NCBI GenBank assembly: GCA_021234155.1
Contig: JAJEKV010000011.1
Span: 15,762,441 to 15,826,440 of the forward strand
Source: Isoetes taiwanensis
Lineage: Eukaryota; Streptophyta; Lycopodiopsida; Isoetales; Isoetaceae
DNA: 64,000 bases
Reading direction: 5' to 3'
A model generated the notes under the pieces. That model was not told the DNA's origin. It saw only the letters and a list, made by a program, of their open reading frames with translations, and searched no databases. Each line of letters opens with the position of its first letter. Within the stretch, counting starts at the first letter, position 1. Made by a program: the position numbers and the translations under genes. This document shows, piece by piece, positions 27,235 through 39,840 of the stretch.

Positions 27235-27693
27235 ACGAGGGCTTGGACCTTATGGGCAACCCCAAAAGAGAGAAAACGAGGGTGAAATTACCCTCCCTAA
27301 TGAATAAATTTGTCTATATGTAGCGTGGCTGAAGGACGACAAAAGTCGGCTAATCTGGTGAAATTGCTTGCATCGTCTTCACTTTTCTTCCTGACGACCT
27401 GTACTTATGCACTCATATATGCACCAAAAAGTAAACGATTCGGTAGTAAAGAAGAGGGATTTGATTTTTATTGTATGGAATGAGTGGGACATAAGATAAA
27501 AAAGAGGTAGTGCATAGGAGATGCATGGGACACGTTTCCGTCGAATATGCTTATGCTCAGAGTTTACACTCTGCTCTGCGTTTCTTTAGTCCTCAATGCT
27601 CAGCTTTATCTTTCAGCTTCTCAATTTATGCAAATCTAACTTAAGGCTCCAAAATCCAGAGGAGCTGATCCAGAGGATCGACTGTAGAAAATC

Positions 27694-29739
27694 ATGGGTC
27701 ATTTCCAAGAGAACAGAGCCCCTTTGCTGGAAAAAGTAGCGGATCAGAAACAGAGCAGCATGACATACAAGCCTCTGATTCGTTATATTTTCAGCAGTTT
27801 CATGGTTATTGCTCATCTGATATCCTTTGCTGCATATTTGGGCTTTAAAATCAGTCTGTATATCAGAGAGTACAGAGAAGTTCTTGGAGCGCCATGGGTG
27901 GTCGTTATATTGTTATGCGAATGTGGGTATTTTTTGAGCAGCCTGATGTATTGCGTTGAGCTTCTGATACCGCCATGGTTGAATAGCAAGCCTCCTTTTC
28001 CTCTGCCACCAGATGAGAAGGATTTTCCCACTGTGGATATACTCCTGCCCTGCTGCAAAGAACCTACTGATGTTATCCAGGACACAATCTTGGCTGCCTT
28101 GGCACTGGATTATCCTCCAGATCGGTTTAAATTGCTGGTTCTGGATGATGCTGCTGACGAGGAGCTTAAAGTTTTCTGTCAATCCTTGAATGTTGAGACT
28201 GGAGGAACTCAGATTCATTATCTTAGAAGGATCAAGGTATGATCTCCATTCATTTCTCTAGCATATAGAATTTCTATTGTGTAGAAATCATGAAATCCTA
28301 GCCCTAAGCTTGATTACACTGTATTAGAATTTGTAATGTGTAGAAAATGTTAAACCCTAGCCCTAACTTTGATTACAATGTATAATGTGTGCCTATAGGT
28401 CCCTGGTGTGCCTCATAATTTCAAGTGTGGAAATCTCAACCATGGCCTTGAGCACTCAAATGCAGAGTATGTCGCTATGCTAGATGCCGATATGATTCTT
28501 GATCCTTCCTTCTTGCGTGCCGTTCTTCCACACATAATCAATTCTCTGAGTGTGGCATTTGTTCAAGTTCCTCAATCTTACTACAACCTTCCTATTGGAG
28601 ACCCTCTCAATGATGCCTCTCTCTCTTTCTATGAGAAAACCTTGGTGCAACGCAACCTCTTAGGTTGCGCTAGTTGTGTAGGTACTGGAGCTATATTTAG
28701 ACGTGCATATCTAGACCTCATTGGTGGATACCAACCTCAATCCATCACAGAAGATTGCATAACTGCATATACATTGTTCAACGCGGGCTACAAGTCATTT
28801 TATTTAAATAAGAAGTTGCAAATGGGATTGGCTCCTTGGAATTTGGAGAGATACTTGAAACAACGAGAGAGATGGTGCCTAGGGGCTATTCAACAATTCT
28901 CATACACTTGGAAGGACATGTTGGGTACAAGGAGCGGGCTCGATTTTTTCAACAAGATATTCTTTATATCGTATACAGGTTATTTCTATCTCTCCATTCT
29001 TAATATTCTCATGCAATCTGTCTTCGTTTGCGCTCTTGCTTTCCGTCTCAACCTGGTTATAGGAGATGATAGTGAGACACGAACATTGGTAACATATCTT
29101 GCTATGTACTTGGTAATTTGGAGGTTGACCTGGATGGTTCAATGGTGGGGGGTTCCGCGGCAAATACAAGGCAGAAATAGAGAAGAAGCACATTTTTGGT
29201 GGATGACCCCATTCTTCTTCATGACAATTCTACGAGCAAGTTTTCCTTCTATGTTCACATTCAATTTTATAACTACTAGCAGTGTTGACTCCAATCCAAC
29301 AAGCTCCAGTCCCAAAATGTCAACCTACACAAACAAGATTAGCAAGCTAGGGCCTCTCACATTCCACATTGCTTATGTATGTCTAGTAGTCTCCCTTGTC
29401 TCGTGGCAGTCATATATTACTTACACAAGGGGTGGAATCCTTAACCGCAAGGAGCTTACCTTTGTGGCTGGCATTGCATTGTACTTGTTGACAACTTGTT
29501 TGTACGTGTTGGTCCCTGTATTTTATGTGGTTTGGCCCACTAGCTACCTTCCTTCTATGCGCAAGTCTATCCTTCACTATAAAAATGGACATCCTCAATT
29601 CTTAGAATCAGCTTGCATTCCAAAATGGCATTGGCCTCTATTTTTCTACGAAATTGTTTCCTATTTCATTCTTACAATTTGGGTTGGGGTATTGTACATT
29701 GCAGTATATGAAATTGATCATATATGGTGGAAAGATTGA
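27694..29739 (+). CDS. GT2 processive polysaccharide synthase, gene 2 of 3
   Basis: Exons 27694-28236 and 28399-29739 (aag|gtatga ... tatag|gtc, phase 0) give about 627 residues starting MGHFQENRAPLLEK. Membrane spans lie at about 30-52 and 66-92. The catalytic domain has D115, D151/D152, DxD at 210-212, TED at 298-300 and QRERW at 336-340; about four to five spans follow. The run FVQVPQSYYNLPIGDPLND and the CVGTG motif are shared with genes 1 and 3. It is closer to gene 3 than to gene 1 by inspection. Nothing is broken. The expected role is membrane-embedded extension of a beta-linked glucan-type chain from a nucleotide sugar, with the chain passing through the C-terminal spans (family knowledge; product untested). 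Its upstream region and first 76 codons were copied twice, in inverse orientation, 11-21 kb downstream. Confidence 0.9.
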
Positions 29740-31698
29740 AGCTATCTCAGACAATGATGCACATGCTCTTAGTATTGAAACTAAAGAAATTGCGAGAATA
29801 CAAATTGTTTTGAAATTCTCAACGTTTGTGAATATAATTGATAGCCTTAGGGAAATTTCTAAAAGTGCCTTTATATCTTTGTATAATTGTCAAGTTACCC
29901 TTGTATTTTCATGAGTTATCAAAATACCCTTTATTTTGCTATCAATGACTACTTTTCATTCGCAGCAGAAAAACACTACCAAAATTTCTTTCAGTTGGCC
30001 AATATTGATCTATGAATTTAAATCACATCTAGAATGTATAATACATGTCCTATACTCGTAACATCCTGGCCATTCATTTAAGGAATATTCCGATGGATAT
30101 TCCTTATCCTTCAATTCTGACTGTAGGAAGGAAAAGAAGCCGGGGTCAAACTGGATTTTCCAGCTCACCCTAAGATTTCATATCCATGGTAGCAGGGTCA
30201 ATGATACAGTCAATAAGGTGCAAAACAAATGAGAGTGCGGACTTTTGGCGATATTCCTGTGTCAAATGTGGAGGAATAGACATAGCAGGAAGCTTGAAGC
30301 AACAACATATTTGCCATTGATTATCTTGCCCAGTTGAATATCAACAGACATGGAGTAGACTATTTGAAATCATTAGCCAACAATGGAAGCCATAACAGAA
30401 CACATGAAATAAGAAGCTTCAAACAGACAGACCATCCAGAGGTTCCCTGCACCAAAGAGACTTCAAGTCGCAGGAGCTTACTTGCAGATGAAATCGGCCT
30501 GCCACAGTTTGGATAGTCCTGCCTCTTTCTTTAATTGCACAAGATAATACATGGGACTCTACATATATGACAATAATTATATGGTGTCTCACAAAGATTT
30601 TGGCGCAAGCATTTTTGGTTTATTTGTAAGGTTTTGATCTCACGAGGATGGTGGTTCATATTTGGGCTTTGCATTTTTGATGTTTCTAGTATCAAGCTAT
30701 TTCTAGAAGTAATCATTTAGACTATTAGTTAAATCTCAAAACACATAAAATACATTTCATCGGAAGAAAAAGAGAGTTTATAGAAGGAGAGGATTCGAGC
30801 CTGGGACAACATAACAACCATATAAATATTATGGAAGAATAGACAAATTCAAACAAGGTGCTGCACACGGAGGGTTGCCCTCCATGGCCGGAGGGTGAAG
30901 TGGCTTAAGTCATAGTTCAAAGTCATATTTTGACAATCAATTCAAATTGCTACTTCTAGTCAATAGAATACTTGATACGATGACTTTATGGGAATTGGCC
31001 TGAAGAAACCTTTGGTGCTCGGCATGGAAGAAGTATTGCTGAAGCATAAAGACAAGTGTAATAGAGCAGAGAATGGAAATACATGTTTTGTTAGCATCGA
31101 AATGAGAGAACTCCTTGAAGACCTCTGATCGGTTTTTTGTCACGGAGAGCTTCAAACATCTGAGGAGAAGATTTTGTAGAGGAATGAAACATTGATGCAT
31201 AGCCTAACTCGAAACCTTGCAAGAAAAAGTGAAACCCATGCAAGATGTATGCAATGCACATACCAAGAATCCCCGTCTCCATAGCTAAATGAAGATCCCT
31301 CCCTCCCTTCCTCCCCAGGGACGATAGCCATTTTGCAGAGGATGAATGCATGAAAGTGAGGCCTTGTTACATTTTTTGCGTCATGTGAATAGAGAACCAT
31401 GTGAAATAGATAGTGGAATGTCGAATCCTTAGAAACATACGAAACAATGTATGAAGAGTCCAAATAGAGAAATAAGAGGGGGAGGTTTGCAAAAGAACTT
31501 AGGAACTGTGAATTGTTTTGCATGTGAATTTTGTTCAGGGTATGAAAGAAGAACTCGATATTATAAATTGAAGAAGGTTGCTTAGAATTTAATAGCATAA
31601 AATACATGGAAGTTGCAAGCAAAGTGAAGCGATTTAAAAATGCAACCACAAAAAAAGGTCACACTCGGTCCACAAGTGCCAATAATAGACCATGCATC
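29740..31698. other. Flank between GT2 gene 2 and the CACTA element; no gene recognised
   Basis: AT-rich. Minus-strand open frames at 30937-31649 are long by chance standards but show no family resemblance, and adjacent frames compete. The stretch aggattcgagcctgggacaa near 30792 resembles a tRNA T-arm or primer-site word but has no supporting structure. Confidence 0.35.
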
Positions 31699-31701
31699 TA
31701 A

Positions 31702-32410
31702 CACTACAAGAGACAAGGGGTATTAGCGTCAGCCATAGTGTCAGATGGATTTTTATGCTGTTTTTTGAGGTGAAAATACTGTTCTGTAGTTAATAGCAAC
31801 AGTTATTATCAAATAAATCTTTAGTGCTAATTCTGATGCTATGTTTGACTCTATGGATGATGCTATATCATTTTAACCAAGCTAACGCTATAACTGATGC
31901 TATAGCTGATGTAAGAGCTGATGCATTACGACTCAAAGGTGTTAGCATCAAGGTTCAAGCATACATACCATCTGACTCTAATTCTGTCCTTAGTATTGAC
32001 GTTACGTGTGACTCTAATGTGAGCGATGAATCTAACGCTGGGCTTGACTCTATCTCTGACTTTAATGTTGACCTCTATTCTGACTCTATAGTGACTCTAT
32101 GTCTGACACCACCTTTGATTGTAATTTTGACTCTACTACTAACTCTATGTTTGATGCTAATATTGACTCTATATCTAAAACTGACACTACATTTGGTTCT
32201 AACTCTGACTCTACGCTTGATGCTACTATTAACTCTATATCTAACCCTATGTATGACGCTATGTTGACTCATACAATAGTATTATAAACTCTACTATTCA
32301 TGCTAACATGTGATCTCACTCTTGTCTGTATACTATCTCTAGATTTAATGCTATCATTGACTCTATGCCCAGCTCTATATAATTGACCTATATAATATAC
32401 ACTCTGACTA
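31702..32410. repeat. CACTA left terminus and subterminal repeat array
   Basis: After the 31-bp terminal repeat comes a T-rich linker, and from about 31830 dozens of short units of the form (t)gactcta(a/t) and tgatgcta occur in loose 12-bp multiples. The open frames in this array (for example 31824-32267) are artefacts of the repeat. Confidence 0.82.
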
Positions 32411-32776
32411 GTCAGGCGCTTTACTATAGATTTTAAAACTTTTTGAGTAATCTCATATGCTAAGATACCAAAAAAGGACTCACTTGCGATCTATATAAAG
32501 CACCATTCGCCTCTAAACTCTTAAATATAATTATTGTTTTTCTAGATTTTTCACTTTCTCAAAGTCTTCATTTCATATCATCCTATGTGGCTAGAATGAG
32601 ATTATCAAGGCTATGAATATACCATAACGTGTGCATTATCTTATTTATCTCATATGCTTCAAAAGTTCTTCAATGTGTAAGATTAGCAATTGTATGAAGA
32701 GTATCTCAACACAATATTAACTAATGACATTTAAGTATACTTCAAAAACTAATTTAATCAGTCTTCAGTAATGTCC

Positions 32777-33160
32777 CTCTGGAAAGCTAGTTCAGAGATC
32801 TTTTCAACGGTATATGCATGCTTGGCTTTGTTTTTGTGCTCAAATCGGCACTTTTTCGGGCTGTGTGCTAGGGTTTCTGTGGCAGGCAATAGACAATTCG
32901 ACGGGTTGTATCTCACAAATCTGGTGTCAGAGTTTTGTTTGTGTGGGCTCTTGGAAAGCTGGTTCGGAGACCTTTCCAATGGTGTATGATACCTGCACTC
33001 TTAGGTTTGTTCCGGGGTTCAAATCGGCACTTTTCCAGGCTATGTGCTAGGGTTTATGTGGCAGCTAGTAGACACTTCGACGGGTTGTATCTCACAAATC
33101 TAGCATCAAAGTTTTGTTTGTGTGGGCTCTTGGAAAGCTGGTTTAGAGTCCTTTCCAATG
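32777..33160. repeat. About 175-bp tandem repeat, third copy truncated
   Basis: Copies start with ctct(t)ggaaagct at 32777, 32949 and 33127. Each contains caaatcggcacttttcc-type sequence, gtgctagggtt and acgggttgtatctcacaaat. The third copy breaks off at 33160, exactly where the poly(T) of a minus-strand LINE begins, so the LINE inserted into the repeat. Confidence 0.85.
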
Positions 33161-33945
33161 TTTTTTTTTTTTGAAGAACTGTGTCATCAATATATTAAAA
33201 GAATGGTAATATTACAAAGCAAATGAGGAGGAAGGACAACTGCCCCAAAGAGACAGCGATACCTCGACACTCCACAACAAACTCACAGAAAAACTGCAAC
33301 TCTACTGCTGTACAAACCAAACATCACCATCTACAACACCCAAGAAGTCCCGCCAAATGGCAAACTTCCGCTCTACTAATCTCAGGAACACCAGAAAGCT
33401 TTGAAATAGCTTGTACCTGAGTCGAGGAATTAGAGAGGCTACAGGCTGTTGAATCCCCTGAAAGATCCACAACCGCCGCCGCTTCCAAATTAGCCACACC
33501 AACCAAGCCACACACAGATGCAAGGCTTGTTGCTGCAAGAGCGGCCAAGCACCAGGATACACATGAAGCAGCAACTGCTGGCTAGTCAATCTCACCTGAA
33601 ACAGAGCCCTAACCCAATCCCAGGCAGCCTGCAAATGAGGGCATAAAACCAGACAATGCTCCATAGTCTCACGATGAAGGCCACAACAAGGGCAGAGAGG
33701 GCTCACACCCGGCCTAAACTGACTCACAAAGGCATTCACCCTGATACATCGGTGCACCACCTGCCACAGAAGCACCCTAACCTTTGGTGGGGGAAGTGAG
33801 CTCCATGTCCACGTCCAAACCGAGCGCCATCGAGAACCTGGAAGCTGCAGAGACCATGTTGTTAGGGATTTCTGCAAACAGGGAGGAGCAGCGGGACTGG
33901 TCCGGGGAAGGATGCAGGTCTTCCGGCAACCAAACACTGATGCAG
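33161..33945 (-). mobile_element. 5'-truncated L1-type LINE, zinc-binding C-terminus only
   Basis: The T12 run at 33161-33172 is the poly(A) tail of a minus-strand element. The frame 33302-33949 reads SVWTWTWSSLPPPKVRVLLW, then VSPLCPCCGLHRETMEHC and VLCPHLQAAWDWV, the reverse-transcriptase zinc-binding domain found after RT in plant L1 elements. It closely parallels the outer LINE at 47836-48632. Endonuclease and RT are absent, so this is a dead-on-arrival insertion. It lies within the CACTA element and is younger than it. Confidence 0.85.
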
Positions 33946-33949
33946 GCAC

Positions 33950-34160
33950 CTCGAACCCTCAGAGGCCCTTCTGATAGGATCCCAGCGGCACCTCCTGCTC
34001 TGGTGGACCCACTTGCCTCACATTTCCTGCCACCCCTTGTGCCGGCACCACTGGATCTGCAGCGGCAGCTCTTGCCAGCAAATAGGGATTGTGCCTTCGT
34101 GTGGTCTCTTGGAATTGCTGGGGCTTTCCATGGCATCAGGGTGACAATTTCAACTTGGAG
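33950..34160 (+). mobile_element. LINE ORF1/ORF2 junction fragment
   Basis: On the plus strand, GLCLRVVSWNCWGFPWHQGD (about 34080-34142) matches the start of the endonuclease domain of the other LINE family here (GECLRIVSWNCRGFPW at 44351-44400), preceded by the Pro/Ala-rich ORF1 end and a stop. Similarity ends near 34160. Adjacent opposite-strand LINE pieces could reflect nested insertion or an inverted reverse-transcription product. Confidence 0.6.
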
Positions 34161-37111
34161 ATCTACATACAACACAGGGGGTTTATATGATTACACAGTA
34201 TGTGTAGATTCAGAGGCATGGAAGTCTGGAAGTAAACCTAAGTTATGAAGTAAAAAACCTATGGTTCCTAAGGTTGGAAGTTAAAAGGGAACTAAGGGTA
34301 ATTTAAGGTTTAGTGTTTCAATGGTTATATTAAATGGGAAAACCCTATGGTTAACCATTAGCAGTTTCGCGGTCAAATGCTGTTCAAACAGCTTGCATAG
34401 ACCAAGCTAGAATGGAGAAGCTGGAGGTGAATTTGGTGCCGGTTCGTTGTGAATCGGTGCCGCTAAAACAAACTATAAGGAGGATTAGACAGTTAGAAAA
34501 TTTATTGAGCATTCTGCTGTGCCGGATCCATGAATACATGGGTGCCTGGGTTGTCGGCTTGACACATTGTTTAAATTGACTAACTTCAAAATATTTGGTG
34601 CATAATCCTTAAACCACTGTTGCAGTGTTAAAATATTTCATATAGCAATTGCATTATGAATGTTTTAATAGTCTATATTAGTTCAATGGTTGAGATTTTT
34701 TGAAGGTTATGGTTTGAATTTGCTAAAGGAATTCGATATTTTGAAGATCTATTGCTAACAAAAATCCTATCACAATGTTGTAAACAATTATTAATAAGAC
34801 CAAGATATTAACTTAATTTTGAATATAGATCAAACCAATTACAGTGTATCCAAAGTCAATTTCCAAACACACAATATGCGCAAGTCAAATTATGAAGATT
34901 CCCCTTTGCATAAGAAATTTCAACTCAGTTCTAAACATCACAATTTAGTAGTCTTAAGGCAAAGGTCATAATTTACTTCTAACTTTCAAGAAATCATATA
35001 TCCCTATTCACTATTCATTGGGGACTGAATAAAACAGTGTAGCAATTTATACAATCCTCGAATTGCTTCTCTGCAGATGGTTTTTCATAGTATCTATCTA
35101 TACAACTTGGGTTTAAGTTATACACATAGGTCCGATGATTTTGCCTAACCGTGTGCCTTTCCAAACCGGAGCCTTCTCCACCTTATCTATACAAATGATC
35201 TCTGGCTATATTTTATTGGACGAGCTTTTCAAACTCGGTTGCCTCCAATAAGTCGGGTTGCTGACCTAAATGCTAGGTCTTCAAAATTAATGGTTTTTCT
35301 AATGGTTCAAATGAACCATGGAATATTCATAAGCAGTTAATATAACGTTTTTCCTTCATGAAGTTCAACCTTCACTTGAAACTTCATCAACATAGATTTC
35401 CAACATAGATATTCAACTTCAATGTTTGCATCTTCATAAAGAATTATCTGCAACCTGTACTGCAACCCTGTGAAATTTTGTCTACACCTCAAATGGTTCA
35501 CGTCATTGAACATATGTGATCTTTAGTTGCTGCTTACAGATTATGATATGAGTTTCACATATTTCTTACAAATGTTCCAAGTACAACATCTATGATAAGA
35601 ACATCCTCATGCCAACCAGCCTTTTCAGGTGTAGAATCATATAGTGCTAGAGTGATAGAACAACAATTGATAGGACGGTCACCAAAGCTCAAGAGTCGCT
35701 TCATGGAAGACTCCTCCTACGAAAGAGGATATGATGGAGACCTATGAGTTAAAAATTGAGGGATTCCATGAACAAGAAGGATTTCAGTAGGAAATAATTT
35801 GTGCAAGGTGCAAGGACCTTTCCGAGGCACGAGGGCCTTCCTAGACTAAGAACATACGTAAGGTGCACGCTGACAAGAAGGGGGGATTTAATCTGAGCAA
35901 GATTAAAATGTTACATAGAACATGAATTAACATCACAAAATATAAAAGGCAACTCTAGAGTCTAGACAACATTAATTAATCGCATAGTCGTCTCATTGAA
36001 ATACATGCTGTAGAATATAGATGGAAGAGAAGTTGTGGCATGTCTCTCCATACAAGTTCAATGGCTTCAACTATATAATACTTAGTTGACCATCGTCCCT
36101 GCTATTTTATTGGACCTTATGAAAATGAAATAAACTTGTTTGTAATTATGTTTTGGTAGAAAATTAGATCTGGCATCTTTAGCACGTAGATAGACTAATA
36201 ATAATGGGAACATAACTAGCTGCATAAAAATGCCAAGATAGGGGATCAAATATATATATCATATACAGTCTTTACTATAATGTGTGCACGATCAACTTCC
36301 GTATATTTATAACATATGATTTTGAGATGTTTTTTGGGGTATTCGTATTGTTATACGTAGAAAGATGACGCTGGCAGGGCGGTTTTGGCAAGAAACAGTA
36401 TAGGGTTTTTTTGTTAGAGGTGAAGCCGCAGGTAGAAGCGCGTGATGGATTAGGCACCTGGCACACACCCATACCTCTTTCTAAATCCGGCTCCTGCAGG
36501 TGTCGTCCCGGAGGTCTTGCGAATCCGCCATCGGCTTTTGGTTGTGCGCCGGATTTCTTCAGCAGGGTCTTCCTGTGGGCACCGGATCTCTGGAATGGAG
36601 ATGTTTGCGGCCTGGGAGAATTGTACAGGCTGAGAAATTTCGGGCAGAACTTGGGGGCAGTTTACATTTGTTAATCTTTCTCTTCAATCTTCACAGGCTT
36701 CTGTGGAGCCAAGATTCCTGCTGGCTCTGTTTTCACAGAGCTAAATTGATGATTGCTGGAAAAAGGGCAGTTTGGTGCTGTAACAAGTCTTTCTGTTATA
36801 AGCATTTGATGCTTCATACTCACGTCTTCTGATAAGCATATCAGGAATGCTCTTGTTATGATGAATAATTAATGGCGGTTTTGTGCTCACAAAAAGCGGT
36901 TGTGTGTTGTCACAAGTGCTCTTGTTTCTGATGAATGAATGGCGGTTTTTGTAACAAGTGTTTCTGTCACAAGGTTTTTGATGCTTCATGGTCACGTTTC
37001 TTGTTATAAGCATTTCATGTTTCATGCTCACGTTTATAGCAGGCCCCGGGATAAGTAGCAGCAGGTGCCGAATTTGATGAGGCAGCAGCCAGGAGCTACT
37101 TTGATGCTGCC
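34161..37111. other. CACTA interior; no gene recognised
   Basis: Mostly AT-rich. From 36400 to 36680 the composition becomes more GC-rich and open in two plus-strand frames, but no domain is recognisable. A captured host-gene fragment is possible. From about 36760 to 37060 the words gcggtttt(t)gt, cacaagtg, cttgttat and atgcttcat recur irregularly. Confidence 0.35.
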
Positions 37112-37187
37112 GATTCCCCAACTTCCATATTGTAGGGGAAGGGAAGCAGGGGCTCCCCTTCCCCTACAATATGGAAGTTGGGGAATC
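37112..37187. repeat. Perfect 32-bp palindrome arms
   Basis: The left arm 37112-37143 (gattccccaacttccatatt then gtaggggaaggg) and the right arm 37156-37187 are exact reverse complements around a 12-bp spacer. The core word cccaacttccat recurs at about 37533 and 37601. This could form a strong hairpin in DNA or RNA. It may be a small element or a subterminal remnant within the CACTA interior. Confidence 0.9.
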
Positions 37188-37208
37188 AGATTTTTCTCCA
37201 GCAAGCTC

Positions 37209-37328
37209 GTGTTCTTGCATCAAATCATGTTTTTCAGCATGAAATCGTGTTCTTCAGCAGTAAATCGTGTTCTTCAGCATCAAATCATGTTCTTCAGTAG
37301 CAAATCGTGTTCTTCAACAGCAAATCAT
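37209..37328. repeat. 20-bp minisatellite, six copies
   Basis: The unit tgttcttcagcatcaaatca or its variants repeats head to tail six times without spacers (period exactly 20 bp). A second loose array of ggcaagcttcaagcat follows at about 37350-37440. The units are contiguous, so this is not a CRISPR array. Confidence 0.88.
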
Positions 37329-37444
37329 GTTCGGAGGCAGTAGATCCGGCAAGATTCGGCAAGCTTCAAGCATTTCAGGCAGGATTCGGCAAGCTTCAAG
37401 CATCAGATGGAGCTCTGCAGTAGATCCGGCAAGCTTCGAGCAGG

Positions 37445-39840
37445 GCTTCGTCTGGTGAGGTAACCTAACCCTAAAATTTTCCACCGGCTGTTTACCTGCT
37501 AACGTGCAGAGGTTTACCTGCTGGGCGGAATGGATGCCCCAACTTCCATTCCGCGTTATTGGCGAAGACACGTGGCGGCACACAAATGCACCGTGATGAC
37601 CCAACTTCCATATTGTTAAGGCATTGCCCTATCATCCACCCTGGTCCACATCTAGAATGACTTCAAGAGCACCCAAATTCTAGTCTAATGGAAATGTTGC
37701 AAAATTTTTGACGAAACAAGACAAAAGGCATGCCAATAGTCGAGTTCAAAGGAAATTAAATAGGCGGGAAGAGATGAGGGCAGAGGATGCGGCTATGGCA
37801 CTGGAAAGCAGTGGTGATGCAGGATGTCATATCGTGCAATGCTTGCAGCTGGTGAGATCAAATAATGGCGGTTTTGAGGCTTCGGAGAAACGACTATAGC
37901 GAATTTAGGGCATCGAAGCAAATCGGAAGAACAAAAACGATATTACAGGTCCCCAATTTCGGAAAAAAAAGAACGCTCGGGTTTGGATTTCCCTCACGAA
38001 TACAGGAATGCGAAGTTTTTGGCAGCCAGGTGAAGGAATCAGGCTGCAGCCTAGCTTTTACGCTGCTACTTTCTATCTCGCTGCTGCTGCCGCCAGCCAT
38101 TGCCGCACTCCATTGAGTCTGCTGGGCACTATACCGGTACGAAGCCATAGAAGAAGAAGAGGCATTCTTGTTCCAGTGGAGAAGAAGAGGTTTTGAGCCA
38201 TAGAAGAAGAGGCATTGTTGTTCCAGAGCCAGCCAGCCAGGTAAGTGTTTGATATATTCTGTTTTCATTTCAATCTTTCCTGTATTTTGTTTATAGCCCT
38301 GTATGCTGTATAATAATAGCCATGTCTGTATTACAGCCCTATATAGTTCGATTTATAGCCCTGACTGTATTTCAATTATAGCCCTGCCTATGGAAATTAA
38401 CTGGCCATGTTGTTGCAAAGATAAGAAATGTACTGCTATATCAGAAATTAACTGGCCATGTTGCAAGGATAAGAAGACATCATCTGCTACAAAGTCTGCA
38501 CTGCTACAGCTTGCTAGGTTTAGATATTATTATAAAGTTAATTAAGAATCTGCTTTATGACAATGTGTTCGACAATGGAGTTAGTGGTGGCAAACAGGGG
38601 CCCTCTTGCAACCTCCTGTTGGATAGATTCAGATTCATTTGTCAAATTCATATATTTACTTCCAGAATTTATGCATTCACTTGTTGCATGTATTTGTTAT
38701 TGCAGGGTGCTTTAGATCTGTTGGCCACATTTGCAGGCCATTCGCTTAAAAATTTCTTTTATGGCATCTATCTTGCAGAATTTATGTTGCATGTATCTCA
38801 TTTTTATGTAATATATTCACTCCCTGGCACTCTACTTGTGAAATGTTGTTGCCGCTATCTAGCACTAATTGTTTACAGCAAAAGTTTGCAGGCAGACCTG
38901 GAGTACATCTGCTGTAGCATCATGGTTATTGCAGCATACTGACATGGTATAGCGTGTGTTCCAAAAGATTGTAGTGTACTGTACAGAGTAATTATGTCAA
39001 TAATGTATAAATCAGCTCTACTTCTTCATTACTTATTTCTACACATCTTAAAAATCAAAACTCTCATTTCTTTGGATAGATCTTAGACCCAACTCATATT
39101 TAGATCTTGAAAGCCCAACTCGTATACTATGGCTCTTCTGATAATACTAAAGCGATGGCACAGGTACAAAGTACTAATGTTTATCTGTTTAAATTTATGC
39201 AGGTCCTATTTTCAGTCTCACACATTTCCATTTCTCTTTTGCAGACATTCGGACACTTAAGGTAAGTTGTTTTTTAACATGCGAGTTTTCTGAGCTCTGT
39301 TGTGCAATTTGGTCTCTCTTCTGACAGTTGGCCAGTTAATTGGTTTTAAGGTCAGCCCTTCCTTTCTCCACCATAAATCAGCATGAGGATGACATTGGCA
39401 TTTCATCAAGGAAGATTGCAAAATTTATTGCTAGGCGAAACATTGAAAATACAAGAAGATTGCTAGATCACATCTTTGATCTTCAGTATTTGATGTCTCT
39501 TTTCAACACTATACTATGAAATTTGCTACTTATGTTCTATGGTTTTTATGGTTTTTGTAGCTACTTATGTTCTATAATTTTTGTAGAACTTTATGGAGTA
39601 TTATGGATTTTGCTACCTATATTTTGTGCTTTTTTTTTTAGCTATAGTAGAATATAATTAAAGTAGTTGTAAAATATGTGTATGTTCATAAGGTATAAAT
39701 TTGCAACTTAAACGACCCTCCCTTTAATGTAATTAATGTGACTAAAAAAGGTAGTAGAATAATTGGATCGCGAATTGATGTATGAGCTGTCTTATTGACT
39801 GATGCATAGAATGATGCAATAATTAAAAGATTGATTTCAA
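37445..39840. other. CACTA interior; isolated exon-like pieces
   Basis: No transposase motif found. A tract at 39383-39519 reads HEDDIGISSRKIAKFIARRN and DLQYLMSLFNTIL to a stop and looks like a terminal exon of about 45 codons. Possible donors (aggtaagt) occur at about 38239 and 39260. These may be remnants of a transposase gene or a captured host gene. I cannot identify the source. Confidence 0.3.

Larger units (their letters stand above)
25797..27922. repeat. Segment A: source-side copy of the duplicated NUP155/GT2-2 unit
   Basis: This 2.1-kb stretch recurs in inverse orientation at 41071-43185 (copy X1) and 49013-50975 (copy X2). Similarity starts near aatgaaattgtgcttcagca (25797) and ends inside GT2 gene 2 exon 1 at gttatgcgaat (27922). 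It therefore carries the NUP155-like exons (minus), the intergenic region and 76 codons of GT2 gene 2. Only here does exon 1 continue into a complete gene, so this is the locus of origin for the exon, at least structurally. Confidence 0.88.

Noticed and set aside
30937-31649. Minus-strand gene next to the CACTA element
   Set aside because: Two competing open frames, no recognisable motif and no convincing splice sites.
31824-32267. 147-codon frame rich in Leu/Thr
   Set aside because: It is a translation of the CACTA subterminal gactcta array; the other frames are equally repetitive.
33784-34248. 154-codon plus-strand protein
   Set aside because: It is the antisense of the L1 zinc-binding domain joined to a LINE ORF1/ORF2 junction in a mixed frame.
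37209-37328. CRISPR-like array
   Set aside because: Repeats are contiguous 20-bp minisatellite units with no unique spacers, in a plant nuclear context.
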